A stretch of DNA of 64,000 nucleotides from JAJFUE01 sp039683515 (GTDB taxonomy: Bacteria; Sumerlaeota; Sumerlaeia; MVZB01). The notes beneath the pieces were generated by a model that saw nothing but the letters and a program-made list of their open reading frames with translations, had not been told where the DNA came from and ran no database searches. Location of the stretch: assembly GCA_039683515.1 (NCBI GenBank), contig JBDKRG010000036.1, forward strand, positions 1 to 64,000, read 5' to 3'. Positions 52,939 through 62,309 of this stretch are shown here, piece by piece (position 1 is the stretch's first letter; the number at the start of each line of letters is the position of its first letter). Position numbers and translations under genes: made by a program.

Positions 52939-54570
52939 CTATTCGTACGCTTGCCAATCCCCCACTTCCGTTGTAGGGGCGAACGTGGCGATGAGGATCA
53001 TGCTGGCCGACACGGTCTTGACCGTCAGCGGGTTGGCCGTCGAGTAGACGAAGCCGTCCTTTTTCCAATTCACGAACCGCCGCGCGGCCGGGGCGACCGC
53101 CTTCACGCTCGTGCAGCCGGCCCCGTAATCGACGATCTGCGCGATCGTCCCGGTGAGCGACGCGCCGGCCGTGCCGTCGGTCTCGAACACGACCGTGTAC
53201 TGGTTGATCTCGAAATTGGCGGTCACGGAGAGGTTCGCGGTCACTCCGGCGTCGAGGCGCGGATTGGCGAGCGAGCCGTCGCTCCAGTTCAGGAAATGGT
53301 AGCCGGCGGCGGCGGCCGCGGTCACCGGCGCGCCGCTCGCGCCGTATTGGACGTTCTGCTGCTTGGCGCCGGAGACCGTGCCATTCGCGCCGGCGGCATA
53401 GTTCAGCGTGTAGGTCGGCGAGGTGAGGAAGATGTCGCGCGAGACCGAGTGCGAGCCGCCCGGGCCGGTGACCTTGAGCGTGACGGTGTGGTCGCCGATC
53501 GTCTTGAACGTGTGGACGGGGGAGCGGTCGCTGCTCGTCGAGCCGTCGCCGAAGTCCCAGCGCCAGGTGTCGATGTCGCCGAACGAGGTGTCGCCGAAGT
53601 GGCAGAGCATCGAGTCCTCGCGGCTGGACTTGAACACGGTGAACGCGGCCTTGGGCTTGCGCGCGACGTAGTGGCTGTAGTCGATGTCGCCGATCGTCCA
53701 ATACACGAACCCGCCGCTGACCGAGACGTCGTCGACCGTGCTCCGCGTGTTATAGACCCACCGCCGCCATTCCTGCTCGTGCGCGTCGTAGGTCAGCGAA
53801 TAAACGATGCCGGAGCCGGCGAACGCGATCGTCCCGCCGTCGCTGTCCGGGTCGGTGTCGATGCGGGTCAGGTCCCGCCACGTGCGCCATTCGTTGTCGG
53901 AGGCGTCGTAGGCCGCGGCCGTGACGTTTGTGCCGGCGAGGATCGAGACGACCCCGGTTTCGTTGAACAGTTCGGTGACGTTCCCGGAGAGGCTCGGGCC
54001 GAGCTGCAGCGCGCGCCATTCGCTGTCGCCGAGGTCGTAGGCCGCGGCCATCGCGGTGCGGCCGGCCGTCTGGTCGAACGCCACGATCCCGTCCGTATTG
54101 GTGAAAACATCGAAGTCCGCGAAGGTCGGGCTCCGCCAGTCGTGCCATTTTCGGTCGCCGGGATCGTAGGCGATGGCCTGCGCGCAGCTCCAGTAATCGT
54201 CGACGTAGGCGACCACGCCGCAGGAAACGGTGATGTCCGAGATCGAGCCGCTCAGCCGGCTCCGCCACGAGTGGAACTTGCGGTCGCCGGGATCGTAGAC
54301 GACCGCCTTCAGGTAAAACCAGCCGTCCTCGGTGAACACGTACGCCACGACGCCGCCGTCCTCGGCGAGGTCCGATATCCCGTCGTAGTGGTCGCTTTGC
54401 CACGTGTGCGTGGAGGAGTCGTCGGCGTCGTAGACATCGAGCACGACGCGGTTGCCGGCGATCACCGCATCGGTGTCGAGGAATTCGACGCACGCGGCGC
54501 GGGCGGATTGGCCGACCACGAGGGCGAACACGAACGTCATGGGCAGAAGACGGCGCAGGAACGGCTGCAT
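52939..54570 (-). CDS. Secreted PKD-domain protein 1
   Basis: 543 residues with a signal peptide. Residues about 30-290 are six or more short beta modules repeating 'YDPGDRKWHDWRSP'-like segments with intervening 'GVVAYV' strands, probably a propeller. A PKD domain follows (about 300-380): 'FGDTSFGDIDTWRWDFGDGSTSSDRSPVHTF' contains the WDFGDG motif. The C-terminal part has two InlB B-repeat-like (Listeria-Bacteroides) modules, 'GYHFLNWSDGSLANPRL' and a second ending 'RFVNWKKDGFVYST'. A GGAGGG precedes the ATG. Extracellular, likely glycan binding. Related to the next gene. Confidence 0.85.
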   Translation of the reverse strand: MQPFLRRLLPMTFVFALVVGQSARAACVEFLDTDAVIAGNRVVLDVYDADDSSTHTWQSDHYDGISDLAEDGGVVAYVFTEDGWFYLKAVVYDPGDRKFHSWRSRLSGSISDITVSCGVVAYVDDYWSCAQAIAYDPGDRKWHDWRSPTFADFDVFTNTDGIVAFDQTAGRTAMAAAYDLGDSEWRALQLGPSLSGNVTELFNETGVVSILAGTNVTAAAYDASDNEWRTWRDLTRIDTDPDSDGGTIAFAGSGIVYSLTYDAHEQEWRRWVYNTRSTVDDVSVSGGFVYWTIGDIDYSHYVARKPKAAFTVFKSSREDSMLCHFGDTSFGDIDTWRWDFGDGSTSSDRSPVHTFKTIGDHTVTLKVTGPGGSHSVSRDIFLTSPTYTLNYAAGANGTVSGAKQQNVQYGASGAPVTAAAAAGYHFLNWSDGSLANPRLDAGVTANLSVTANFEINQYTVVFETDGTAGASLTGTIAQIVDYGAGCTSVKAVAPAARRFVNWKKDGFVYSTANPLTVKTVSASMILIATFAPTTEVGDWQAYE

Positions 54571-54650
54571 GGGAGCCCTCCGGGGCGTGGCGAGGCTTCT
54601 ACAAATTTATAATCGAACTCTGGGGCGGGTGGCAATTTATTGTGGGGGGG

Positions 54651-56054
54651 CTACCGCATCAATTGCCAGTTGCCGGCGGCGTTCCTGTTGGAGAACGTGG
54701 CGGTGACGGTCAGGCTGGCGGCGACGGACGAATCCTTGCGCGGGTTGGCCATCGAGCCGTCGCTCCACTTCTCGAAATGATAGCCCTTGGCCGGGACGGC
54801 GGTGACGGCCGTTCCGGTACCGCCCTCCGTGACGAGCTGCGTGGTCGTGCCCGAGAGCGATCCGTGCTCGCCGGCCTTGTACGTCAGCGTGAACTGCCGG
54901 GAGGGGACCGTGATCGTCTTGGACCTGGAGTGGCTGCCGCCAGTGCCGGTGACCTTGAGCGTCACCTTGTAGTCGCCCGGCCGCTTGTAGACGTGCATCG
55001 GGCTGCGCTCGGTGCTGCTGCCGCCGTCGCCGAACGTCCATTGCCAGGAGGCGATGCCGCCGACGGAACTGTCAAGGAACTGGTAGCGCAGCGAATCGGC
55101 GTTGCTCGACTTGACCGCGACGAAATAGGCCCGCGGCGCTTCCGCCACGAAATGACTGGAGTAGTTCTCGCCGACCAGGTAGGCCACGTAACCGGCGTTG
55201 ATGGTCACGTAGGAAACAGTGCTGTTTGTGTTCGTGCTCCACTGGCTCCAGCCGTTGTCGCCCGGGTTGTAGGCGAGGCCGTAGACGTACGTGCCGTGGG
55301 TGAAGGCGACGATGGCGTCGGCGTTCACGATGTTCGAGTCGCCGGCCTGGGTCTGGCTCCATGCGTGCCAGGCGTGGTCGCCGCTGTCGTAGGCCTTGGC
55401 GACCGTCTTGCCGCCGTAGTTCATGGTCACGACGCCCAAATGGCTGTCGAGGTTGACGATGTAGCTGTTCGTGCCGGTCGGGCCCTGGAGCCAGTCATGC
55501 CACTTTTTGTCGGTCATGTCGTAGGCCGCGCCCCAGGTGTACTGGTTCTGGCTGAAATAGCACGACAGCACGCCGTCGGTGTTGGTGAACCCGCTGACGC
55601 CGCCCAGGGCGGGGCTTTTCCACTCGTGCCATTTGCGGTCGCCCGGATCGTAGGCCGCCGCCTGGATCAATCCGCGGGAGCCGTTGATGCAGGCGACGAC
55701 GCCGCTGTCGATCGTGAGGATCGTATAGGCGTTGGCCGAGTCGCTGATCCAGTGGTGGTAGGCGCGGTCGCCGGGGTCGTAGGCCACCGCGTGCACGCGC
55801 TTGGCGCCGAGGCTGGTGGTGTCGAAGAAGGCCACGACGCCGTCGGTGGTCATGAGGTTGGTGATCGAGGCGTAAGCGGGGCTCTGCCAGCTGTGCGAGG
55901 TGCCTTCATCCTCCACGTTCAGGCACACGCGGTTGTTTTCGATCCACCCGGCCGTGTCGAGGAGTTGGAGGTAAGAGGCGCGCGCGGGCTGTGCGCCGAA
56001 GACGGCCACACAAACGGAAAGGAGCAGCGCGATGCGGCCGTCGATTCTGAACAT
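54651..56054 (-). CDS. Secreted PKD-domain protein 2
   Basis: 467 residues from MFRIDGRIALL, chosen because GAAGGATG lies just upstream and a clear signal peptide follows. Same order as protein 1: 'YDPGDRAYHHWISD'-type propeller modules, a PKD domain with 'WQWTFGDGGSSTERSPMHVY', then one InlB-like module ('GYHFEKWSDGSMANPRKD'). It lacks the second module of protein 1. The two genes are 80 bases apart on one strand. Probably a recent duplication with loss or gain of one module; surface adhesion to carbohydrates is the best guess. Confidence 0.85.
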   Translation of the reverse strand: MFRIDGRIALLLSVCVAVFGAQPARASYLQLLDTAGWIENNRVCLNVEDEGTSHSWQSPAYASITNLMTTDGVVAFFDTTSLGAKRVHAVAYDPGDRAYHHWISDSANAYTILTIDSGVVACINGSRGLIQAAAYDPGDRKWHEWKSPALGGVSGFTNTDGVLSCYFSQNQYTWGAAYDMTDKKWHDWLQGPTGTNSYIVNLDSHLGVVTMNYGGKTVAKAYDSGDHAWHAWSQTQAGDSNIVNADAIVAFTHGTYVYGLAYNPGDNGWSQWSTNTNSTVSYVTINAGYVAYLVGENYSSHFVAEAPRAYFVAVKSSNADSLRYQFLDSSVGGIASWQWTFGDGGSSTERSPMHVYKRPGDYKVTLKVTGTGGSHSRSKTITVPSRQFTLTYKAGEHGSLSGTTTQLVTEGGTGTAVTAVPAKGYHFEKWSDGSMANPRKDSSVAASLTVTATFSNRNAAGNWQLMR

Positions 56055-56144
56055 CACACATCCTTCGCGGAGATCGAAAACCTTGGAATCCGGCCGGACG
56101 AAACCGTAACCGAAACATTTGGATTTTAACAAGGGGCTGGAAAA

Positions 56145-56178
56145 TCACAACAAAAACCGCCCCGGATCCCGGGGCGGC
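56145..56178 (-). terminator. Terminator for the 56202-56744 gene
   Basis: On the minus strand, CCGCCCCGGGATCCGGGGCGG forms a stem of about nine pairs followed by TTTTTGTTGTG. It lies 24 bases after the stop of the membrane-protein gene. Confidence 0.85.
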
Positions 56179-56201
56179 CGGCGTTCGAAATCTCGAATTG
56201 T

Positions 56202-56744
56202 TCAGCCGGGAATCAGCGGGTCGCCGTCGGCCAGGTTCTCGGCCGCCGGCCGCCGCTTCTTTCGCCCGGGGGGAAACATTGCGATCAGGAAGGCAACGGC
56301 CATGAAAAGAAGTCCCGGCCAACTTTTGATCGGGTTGCGGAGATATTCGTCGAAATGATTCCAGGGGCATGCGGCATGGGCCCGGTCGAACATGTTTGTG
56401 CACTGCATCCAGATGTAAACGGCAAGCGCGATATGTTGGATCTGCCACAGGATCGTCATCCACAGGTTCATGTGGCTGAAGAGGGGGAACCGTTTCCACA
56501 TCGCGACGCTGAGGGCGATGCTCAGTGTCGCGCCGATCAATGCGCCGACCCCCACGTAAAAATCCCTGATGATGAAATACCACGGCGGGTCGACGCCGAT
56601 CTGCGCGCCCGAGTCAATGTACATGGCCACGAAGCGCGGGGCAAAGCTCAGGACGATTCCCGCAAAAACAATCCACATCCCCCTCAACTGGGCGAACTGG
56701 TCGCGGATGGCGGTTGTGCGCGGTTCGTTCACGTTCAAACCCAA
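56202..56744 (-). CDS. Hypothetical four-helix membrane protein
   Basis: A 180-residue protein with about four transmembrane segments at residues 22-42, 58-80, 90-112 and 145-165. The middle loop contains the Cys-bearing 'WMQCTNMFDRAHAACPWNHF'. No family known to me. The C-terminus is basic then acidic and cytoplasmic by the positive-inside rule. It is a single-gene unit with its own terminator, upstream of the PKD genes. Confidence 0.75.
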   Translation of the reverse strand: MGLNVNEPRTTAIRDQFAQLRGMWIVFAGIVLSFAPRFVAMYIDSGAQIGVDPPWYFIIRDFYVGVGALIGATLSIALSVAMWKRFPLFSHMNLWMTILWQIQHIALAVYIWMQCTNMFDRAHAACPWNHFDEYLRNPIKSWPGLLFMAVAFLIAMFPPGRKKRRPAAENLADGDPLIPG

Positions 56745-56769
56745 TCCCGGCGGGCGTTCATTTTTTTAT

Positions 56770-56930
56770 GTTGAGCGCTGAAGGCGCGAAAGAATCGATC
56801 ATCGGTCGAGTGTTTCTTTCGCTCCTTCAGAGCTCCCGTTATCTCGACGCACTTTTCCTGGGGCGCCGCTTCGCTCTGCCCCAGGCTATTTTCTTTTGCG
56901 CTTTCAGCGCATATGCCGCGCGTCGTGCCG
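56770..56930. repeat. Palindromic repeat block related to R3
   Basis: GCGCTGAAGGCGC, a CCTGGGGCGCCGCTTCGCTC...CCCCAGG stem and GCGCTTTCAGCGC, as in the 19255-19475 block. It fills the spacer between purD and the membrane protein. Confidence 0.65.
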
Positions 56931-57001
56931 TTGGTGAACACGCATGACGCCCCGCCAGAATTTTAGGAATGGCAAGCGCTCACGCTCGGGCGACAGCGCG
57001 A

Positions 57002-58291
57002 TCAAAGCGCCTTCTTCATCCGCTCCAGCGCCTTGCGGCCGATGTCGGTCCGGTAGTGGATGCCGTCGAAGCTGATTTTCCTTATCATTTGATAGGCGCG
57101 CTCGATCGCCACGCTCAGGTATTCGTCCTTGACCGTGACGCCCAGGACGCGGCCGCCGGCCGTCACGATCCGGCCCGCCTCGTCGCGCTTTGTGCCGGCG
57201 TGGAAGACGATCACCTCGCCGTTTTCCTCGATCGCGTCGAGCCCCTTGATCGGCTTGCCCTTCTGGTAGGGGCCCGGGTAGCCGCCCGAGGCCGCCACGA
57301 CGCAGACGGCGGCGTCGCGCCACTCGAGCTCGATCCCGCCGAGCCGCCCCTCGACGCACGCGAGCATGACCTCGACGAGGTCGTTCTCGAGCCGCGGGAG
57401 GAGCGCCTGGATCTCCGGGTCGCCGAACCGGCAGTTGAACTCGACGACCTTGGGGCCGTCCTTGGTGATCATCAGGCCGGCGTAGATCACGCCGCGGTAG
57501 TCGATGCCGCGGGCGCGCAGCGTGGCCAGGCACGGCTCGAGGACTTCGCGCACGGCTTGCTCGTAGAGCTCCGGCGTCACGACCGGCGCGGGCGAGTAGG
57601 CGCCCATGCCGCCCGTGTTGGGCCCGTCGTCGCCGTCGAAGACCGGCTTGTGGTCCTGCGCCGAGTCCATCGCGCGCACGACCGAGCCGTCGGCGAACGC
57701 CAGGAGGCTGGCCTCCTCGCCGACGAGGAATTCCTCGACGAGGACCTCGGCCCCCGCGCTGCCGAACGCCTTCTGCCGCATCATGGAGTTGATCGCGTCG
57801 ACCGCCTCGGCCGTGCTGCGCGCGACGACGACCCCCTTGCCCTCGGCGAGGCCGCTGGCCTTGATCACGATCGGCGCGCCCTTCTGCCCGATGTAGGCGA
57901 TGGCCGCGTCGGGGTCGGTGAACGTCCGCGCCTCGCCGGTCGGGATGCCGGCCTCCTGCATCAGCTCCTTCGCGAATTTCTTGGATGACTCGATCTGCGC
58001 GGCGGCGGCGGTGGGGCCGAAGCAGCGGATCCCGGCGGCGCTCAGCGCGTCGACGATCCCCTCCGACAGCGGGCGCTCGGGGCCGATGACGGCCAGGTCG
58101 ATCGCCTTGGCTTTGCACCACTCGATCAGCTCGCCAAACGGGGCCTTGACCGGCACGTCGACGCACTCGGCGTGCGCGGCGATGCCGGGATTGCCGGGGG
58201 CGGCATAAAGCTTGGTGGTCCGGGGGCTCTGGGCGATTTTCCAGGCCAGGGCATGTTCGCGGCCGCCGCCGCCGACGATGAGGATATTCAT
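57002..58291 (-). CDS. purD: Phosphoribosylamine-glycine ligase
   Basis: A 429-residue ATP-grasp enzyme. 'NILIVGGGGREHALAWKIAQS' at the N-terminus, 'IGPERPLSEGIVDAL', 'VIKASGLAEGKGVVVA' (ATP-grasp Lys), 'NTGGMGAYSPAPVVT' and 'VVEFNCRFGDPEIQALLPRL' are all diagnostic. It joins glycine to phosphoribosylamine in purine synthesis. The start, MNILIVGG, has AAGGAG in the leader; the frame open to 58324 has no homology. Length is normal. No other pur genes are adjacent. Confidence 0.96.
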   Translation of the reverse strand: MNILIVGGGGREHALAWKIAQSPRTTKLYAAPGNPGIAAHAECVDVPVKAPFGELIEWCKAKAIDLAVIGPERPLSEGIVDALSAAGIRCFGPTAAAAQIESSKKFAKELMQEAGIPTGEARTFTDPDAAIAYIGQKGAPIVIKASGLAEGKGVVVARSTAEAVDAINSMMRQKAFGSAGAEVLVEEFLVGEEASLLAFADGSVVRAMDSAQDHKPVFDGDDGPNTGGMGAYSPAPVVTPELYEQAVREVLEPCLATLRARGIDYRGVIYAGLMITKDGPKVVEFNCRFGDPEIQALLPRLENDLVEVMLACVEGRLGGIELEWRDAAVCVVAASGGYPGPYQKGKPIKGLDAIEENGEVIVFHAGTKRDEAGRIVTAGGRVLGVTVKDEYLSVAIERAYQMIRKISFDGIHYRTDIGRKALERMKKAL

Positions 58292-58404
58292 GGTCCAAGG
58301 GCTCCTTGAATGAATAAAAAACAAGAACTCAATGAGAAATGAAAAATGAGAAATTTAAAATGAGGAAAGGAAAAATATCCGTTTCTCATTTCTCCCGCAA
58401 CTCA

Positions 58405-60264
58405 TTACAAGCGGTATTTGATCGCCTTTTCCTCGTGCAGGCGTTCGATCTCGGCCTGGATGGCGCGGTCGGTGAGCGCGCGCCACGCCATCTGCTCGAG
58501 CGTCGACGTCCGGCCTTTCCATTTCGCAACGTTCAGCGGCCGTTCATCGAGCACGACGTAACGGGTGATCATGGCGGCGAACTTGACGGTCGGGCTGATC
58601 TGGCCCGGGTCGAGGCCGTGCAGCAACCGGTACCATTGCGTGTCGGGGACGGCATCGACCCAGCCGAGCTGGGTGACCGTCATCTTGATCGTGGGCCGCG
58701 GCGCCGCGTCGATGCGCGCCTGAAGCTCGGCGATCGCGGCCGCCGCCGTCTCGGACGTGCCGAGGTCGATCTGGCGGACCCACTCCGAGAGCACGACCGG
58801 CTCGCTGAGCTCGAGGACGCCGCGGTCGAGCGCCGTGTTCAGCGTGTTGATCTGGCGGTCGGTGGCGAGGATGGCCGCCTGCGGCGTGTCCTTCTCGAAC
58901 GTCGGCGTCATCTGGATCTGCGCGACCATCACGGAGCGGATCCCGCCCGACGCGCCGGCCTGCAGCGTGTGGGTCGAGGCGTCGGCGCCGGTGTAGCGGT
59001 TCGGATCGATCTGGCGCTTGAGCGTTTCGTCGGCCCGGAGTGCGATCGTCGCCAGTTCGCGCGAGCGCGCGATGTAGCGGTCGTTGCCGCGCCCGAGCGA
59101 TTCCATTTCCTGCAGCACCATCTCGCCTTCGATCCAGTGCAGGACGTTCTGCTGAACGAGCGCGCGGTTGACCGTGTAATCGGGCTGGACCGGGTTTTCG
59201 TAGCAGAGCAGGAACTGTGGCCGGGTCAGCGTCGCCATGCCGACGTGCGCCAGCGGCGCGTAGAGGTTCATGTATTCGTAGTTGACGCCGGCGGCGTAAT
59301 TCTGGATCCGGTAGCGCGCCTGCAGCTTGCCGAGCGCCGAGCGGTAGTAGTGCTTGACGTGCTCCTGCGCCAGGATGCGGCGGATGTCGGGGGTGACTTC
59401 GCTCAGCGGGATGTTCATCGCCGGCGTGGCCGAGATCAGCTGGGCGAGGTAGTAGCCGCCGGGCCCGTCGAACACCTGCGTGATCTCGCCGGGCTTGACG
59501 TCGAGGAGCTGGCGCTCGAACTCGCGGAAGTAGGTCCCGTCGACGAACTCCGGGATGCGGCCGCCTTCGGCCGCCGAGGGCGCCATCGAATTCTGGGCGG
59601 CCGCTTCCTCGAACGTCGTCTTGCCGTCGCGGATGTCGCGGGAGATCGCCTCGAGCTGCTGCTGGATCTGCGAGCGGGTCATCGCGTCGGCGGCCATCGG
59701 CACGCGGATGAAGATATAGCGCGCGTTGATGCGGCGGCGCTGAAGGTATTTTTCGGGGTGGGCGATGTAGTAGGCGTGGACGTCGACGTCCTCGACCTTG
59801 ACCTGGTTGGCGATGACGTTCTCGGCGTAGCCGGCCATCGCGCCGTCGAAGCCGAGGCGGCGGTTCAGGTCGGCGGGCGGGTTCCAGCCGGCCGACTTCG
59901 ACGCGAGCGAGGCGAGCGCCGCGAGCCGGTCGATCTCATGGCGGATCGCCTGCTGGAACGGCTCGGCCGCGATCGAATCGGGGGTGACCCAGATCTCGAG
60001 CGGGACGCCGACCAGCGTCGGCTCGTCGCCGGCGAACATCAGCAGGTCGAGCGAGCTGATCTGGCCCAGCCCGGGAACCTCGGCGAGGATCGCCTGGCTG
60101 AGGTCGGCGACCTGGCCGCTGATGGCGTAGGCGGGCGCGATCGTCCGCGGGATGGGGGGCAACGTCGGCGCCAGCGGCGGCGCGCCGGGGGCTTGCGCCA
60201 TGGCGGCGGCCGCCAGCATGAAAATCGCGGCCATCAGGCCGAATCGGGTGGAATGAGGCATCAT
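58405..60264 (-). CDS. Periplasmic parvulin-type peptidyl-prolyl isomerase (PpiD/SurA-like)
   Basis: A 619-residue protein with a signal peptide (to about residue 23, '...AAAAMAQA'). A SurA N-terminal-like chaperone part (about 50-170) precedes a parvulin domain (about 180-290): 'RRRINARYIFIRVPM', 'GKTTFEEAAAQNS', 'GGRIPEFVDGTYFREFERQL' and 'GPGGYYLAQLIS'. The rest is a second extended region ending with another parvulin-like stretch. It assists folding of exported proteins. 'MMPHSTR' is taken as the start; the leader has only a weak GAGAG. It follows the permease on the same strand with 228 bases between. Large size compared with SurA (about 430). Confidence 0.85.
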   Translation of the reverse strand: MMPHSTRFGLMAAIFMLAAAAMAQAPGAPPLAPTLPPIPRTIAPAYAISGQVADLSQAILAEVPGLGQISSLDLLMFAGDEPTLVGVPLEIWVTPDSIAAEPFQQAIRHEIDRLAALASLASKSAGWNPPADLNRRLGFDGAMAGYAENVIANQVKVEDVDVHAYYIAHPEKYLQRRRINARYIFIRVPMAADAMTRSQIQQQLEAISRDIRDGKTTFEEAAAQNSMAPSAAEGGRIPEFVDGTYFREFERQLLDVKPGEITQVFDGPGGYYLAQLISATPAMNIPLSEVTPDIRRILAQEHVKHYYRSALGKLQARYRIQNYAAGVNYEYMNLYAPLAHVGMATLTRPQFLLCYENPVQPDYTVNRALVQQNVLHWIEGEMVLQEMESLGRGNDRYIARSRELATIALRADETLKRQIDPNRYTGADASTHTLQAGASGGIRSVMVAQIQMTPTFEKDTPQAAILATDRQINTLNTALDRGVLELSEPVVLSEWVRQIDLGTSETAAAAIAELQARIDAAPRPTIKMTVTQLGWVDAVPDTQWYRLLHGLDPGQISPTVKFAAMITRYVVLDERPLNVAKWKGRTSTLEQMAWRALTDRAIQAEIERLHEEKAIKYRL

Positions 60265-60359
60265 GATCAACTCTCGCTCTGAGGCGTTCGACGAAGGCCG
60301 GTCTTGGCCAGTGAAATCCCAGCACTGGTTTGACATATGGCACCCGTTAAATCAAGCAA

Positions 60360-60497
60360 TGAATCGGGTTTGGGATTGCCGATTGCGGATTTCGGATTGC
60401 GGAATGAATCGATTCCGGAAGGACAAAATGCATCGAGTGCGAACCGCGCGCGTTCGCATTGAATTCCAAATCCGCAATCCGCAATCCGCAATTCACA
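60360..60497. repeat. Heptamer repeat tracts (AATCCGC/AATCCGA) between PPIase and permease genes
   Basis: Two runs in opposite orientation, GGATTGCCGATTGCGGATTT-type at 60364-60405 and AAATCCGCAATCCGCAATC-type at 60463-60497, form an inverted pair. The right run reaches the stop codon of the permease. Other tracts lie at 9461-9500, 30479-30545, 31074-31110, 36240-36258, 36319-36352, 63052-63110 and 63173-63205. Confidence 0.85.
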
Positions 60498-61770
60498 GGT
60501 CCCGGATCACGTCGCCCGGCTCGGCCCGGATGACCCATCTCAGCATCGGCAACGCGGGGATCAGCGCGATGATGAGGATCGTCACCGCCGCGCCGGCCAG
60601 CCACGCCGGCGACCAGCCGAACAGGTCGCGCGGCAGCGCGCTGATCCGCTCGAGCAGCGGCGCGGCCAGCCTTTGCGCCAGCATTCCGAGAAAGAAATTG
60701 GCCGCGGCGGCGATCGCCATCGCCCCGGCGGCGAGCGTCCCGACCTCGCCGATCGCCAGCGCGACCGACTCGGCCGGCGTCAGCCCCAGCGCCCGCAACC
60801 TGATCAGATCGACCCGCCGGGCGTGGAAGATCATCGCGAACAGCATGTAAAACGTCAGCATCCCGAGCCCGAACACCGCCGCCGCCAGCCCGATCAGCCC
60901 CCACCCGCCCAGCCGCACGGCGGTCTTGACCTGGCTCCCGATCGCTTCCTCGCGCGACGGCCGCAGCCCCAGCGCGCCGGCGGCCTTGATGAACGCCTCG
61001 CGGTCGGCCCCTCGGTTCAGCTCGGCCACGACCTGCACGTAATGCTTCGGCTGGTCGGGGGCGTAGCGGCGGTTCAGGCCGCTCACGACCTCGATCGGCA
61101 GCGCCAGCCCGATCAGCCCCGGCTGGCGCGAGACGCCCACGATCCGGACGTCGAGCCACCGGACCGGTTCCTTCGTTTTCGCCAGGCCGATCGTCGACTC
61201 GCCGAGGTAGATCTTGAAATGCTTGCCCACGACCGCCGCCGGGCTCAGCAGCGGCAGCCCGCCCGCGCGCGCCAGGCCGAGGTTGTACAAATCGAGGAAA
61301 TAGCTCGAGATCACGACCGGGAACGGGTTGGGGCTGGTCGGGATCGCCCAGGGCGTCGCCGTGGTGATCGCGTCGGCGACCAGCGCGCGGTCCAGGCCGT
61401 GGATCACGGCGTCGGAGCTGTATTCGGTGCCGAACAGCGTCCCCTCGACGCGCGCCGGGAACTGGATCGCCTCGATCGGGTGGACCTGCTTGACGGCCGC
61501 GTTGCCGCGCAGGGCGCCGAGCGTCTGGTCGGTGATCGGGCGGCCCTCGATCGCGAGCGGCCCGAGCGAGCCGCGCGCGGTTTCGAGCCGCACCTGCTCC
61601 TCGGGGAAGATGTCGCCAAGCCGCGAGCCGACCCGGAACCGCAAAGCCGCGCCTGCCCCGGCCAGCGCCAGCATCAGCGTCGAAGCCAGCGCCAGGACCG
61701 CCAGCGCCGCCAGCGCCCGCCCCGGATACTGCCGCAAATGCCGCCAAAGGAGATGAAAGTAAAACCGCAT
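60493..61770 (-). CDS. FtsX/MacB-like ABC transporter permease
   Basis: A 425-residue protein with one N-terminal membrane segment (about 20-40), a periplasmic domain of about 220 residues and three C-terminal segments from about residue 285 on. This is the FtsX/MacB permease layout. 'LGLTPAESVALAIGEVGTLAAGAMAI' fits the conserved loop between the last segments. An ATPase partner gene is not in the window on either side, so it must be supplied from elsewhere or is unlinked. Start ATG at 61770. It lies upstream of the periplasmic foldase on the same strand, and both may serve export or lipoprotein transport; substrate unknown. Confidence 0.8.
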   Translation of the reverse strand: MRFYFHLLWRHLRQYPGRALAALAVLALASTLMLALAGAGAALRFRVGSRLGDIFPEEQVRLETARGSLGPLAIEGRPITDQTLGALRGNAAVKQVHPIEAIQFPARVEGTLFGTEYSSDAVIHGLDRALVADAITTATPWAIPTSPNPFPVVISSYFLDLYNLGLARAGGLPLLSPAAVVGKHFKIYLGESTIGLAKTKEPVRWLDVRIVGVSRQPGLIGLALPIEVVSGLNRRYAPDQPKHYVQVVAELNRGADREAFIKAAGALGLRPSREEAIGSQVKTAVRLGGWGLIGLAAAVFGLGMLTFYMLFAMIFHARRVDLIRLRALGLTPAESVALAIGEVGTLAAGAMAIAAAANFFLGMLAQRLAAPLLERISALPRDLFGWSPAWLAGAAVTILIIALIPALPMLRWVIRAEPGDVIRDL

Positions 61771-62309
61771 GGCGCTAATAGCTTAGCTTACCGGGGCAGG
61801 GCGGTAACCAAAAAAATCGCGGGGCGGTCGTGGGGGCCGTCGATGGGAAATCATAATCGGGGCGGGGAAGAAAAAGGAATTCCCTTGCGGACGCTTAACG
61901 GCCCTTACGGGATACTAATCTTTGGAAAAATGAAAAAAACAAAGTGCTGAGTAAAAGAAACCCGGATTTTTTCTCACAGAGAGCACGGAGAGACGGAGGA
62001 CAAAGAGAAAATTTAATCTGCTGCAAACTGCGGGCTAATGGAGAAAGCACGGACGAACATGGACAGGCATGGACGGGCACGGAAGGAAGAAGCGGAGATG
62101 GGCAGAGAAGAATGCGGTCAAACACGGCTGAATGCGGGATTATGTTTGAGGAAAAAGTATTTCACGCAAAAACGCAAAAGAGCAAAAGCCGCGAAAAATA
62201 AAGCCACGAAAAAATACAGTCAAACGTCCCGAATTTCAGAAACTTCAATCCAAATTAAAAATAAGCACACGTCCCCCGAATCCCCCAGTTTCCTTGGCCT
62301 CAGGCGCGG
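61771..62309. other. Noncoding AT-rich spacer with degenerate repeats
   Basis: No convincing gene. It carries nonamer-type words (CACGGAC, CATGGAC, CACGGGC) at 62045-62080, GCACGGAGAGACGG at about 61980 and ACGCAAAAACGCAAAAG at about 62165. The same words occur at 4911-4935 and 19730-19830. Confidence 0.6.

Noticed and set aside
56904..58298. A second minus-strand frame over purD
   Set aside because: Shadow of purD in another frame; Arg/Gly/Pro-rich and without motifs.
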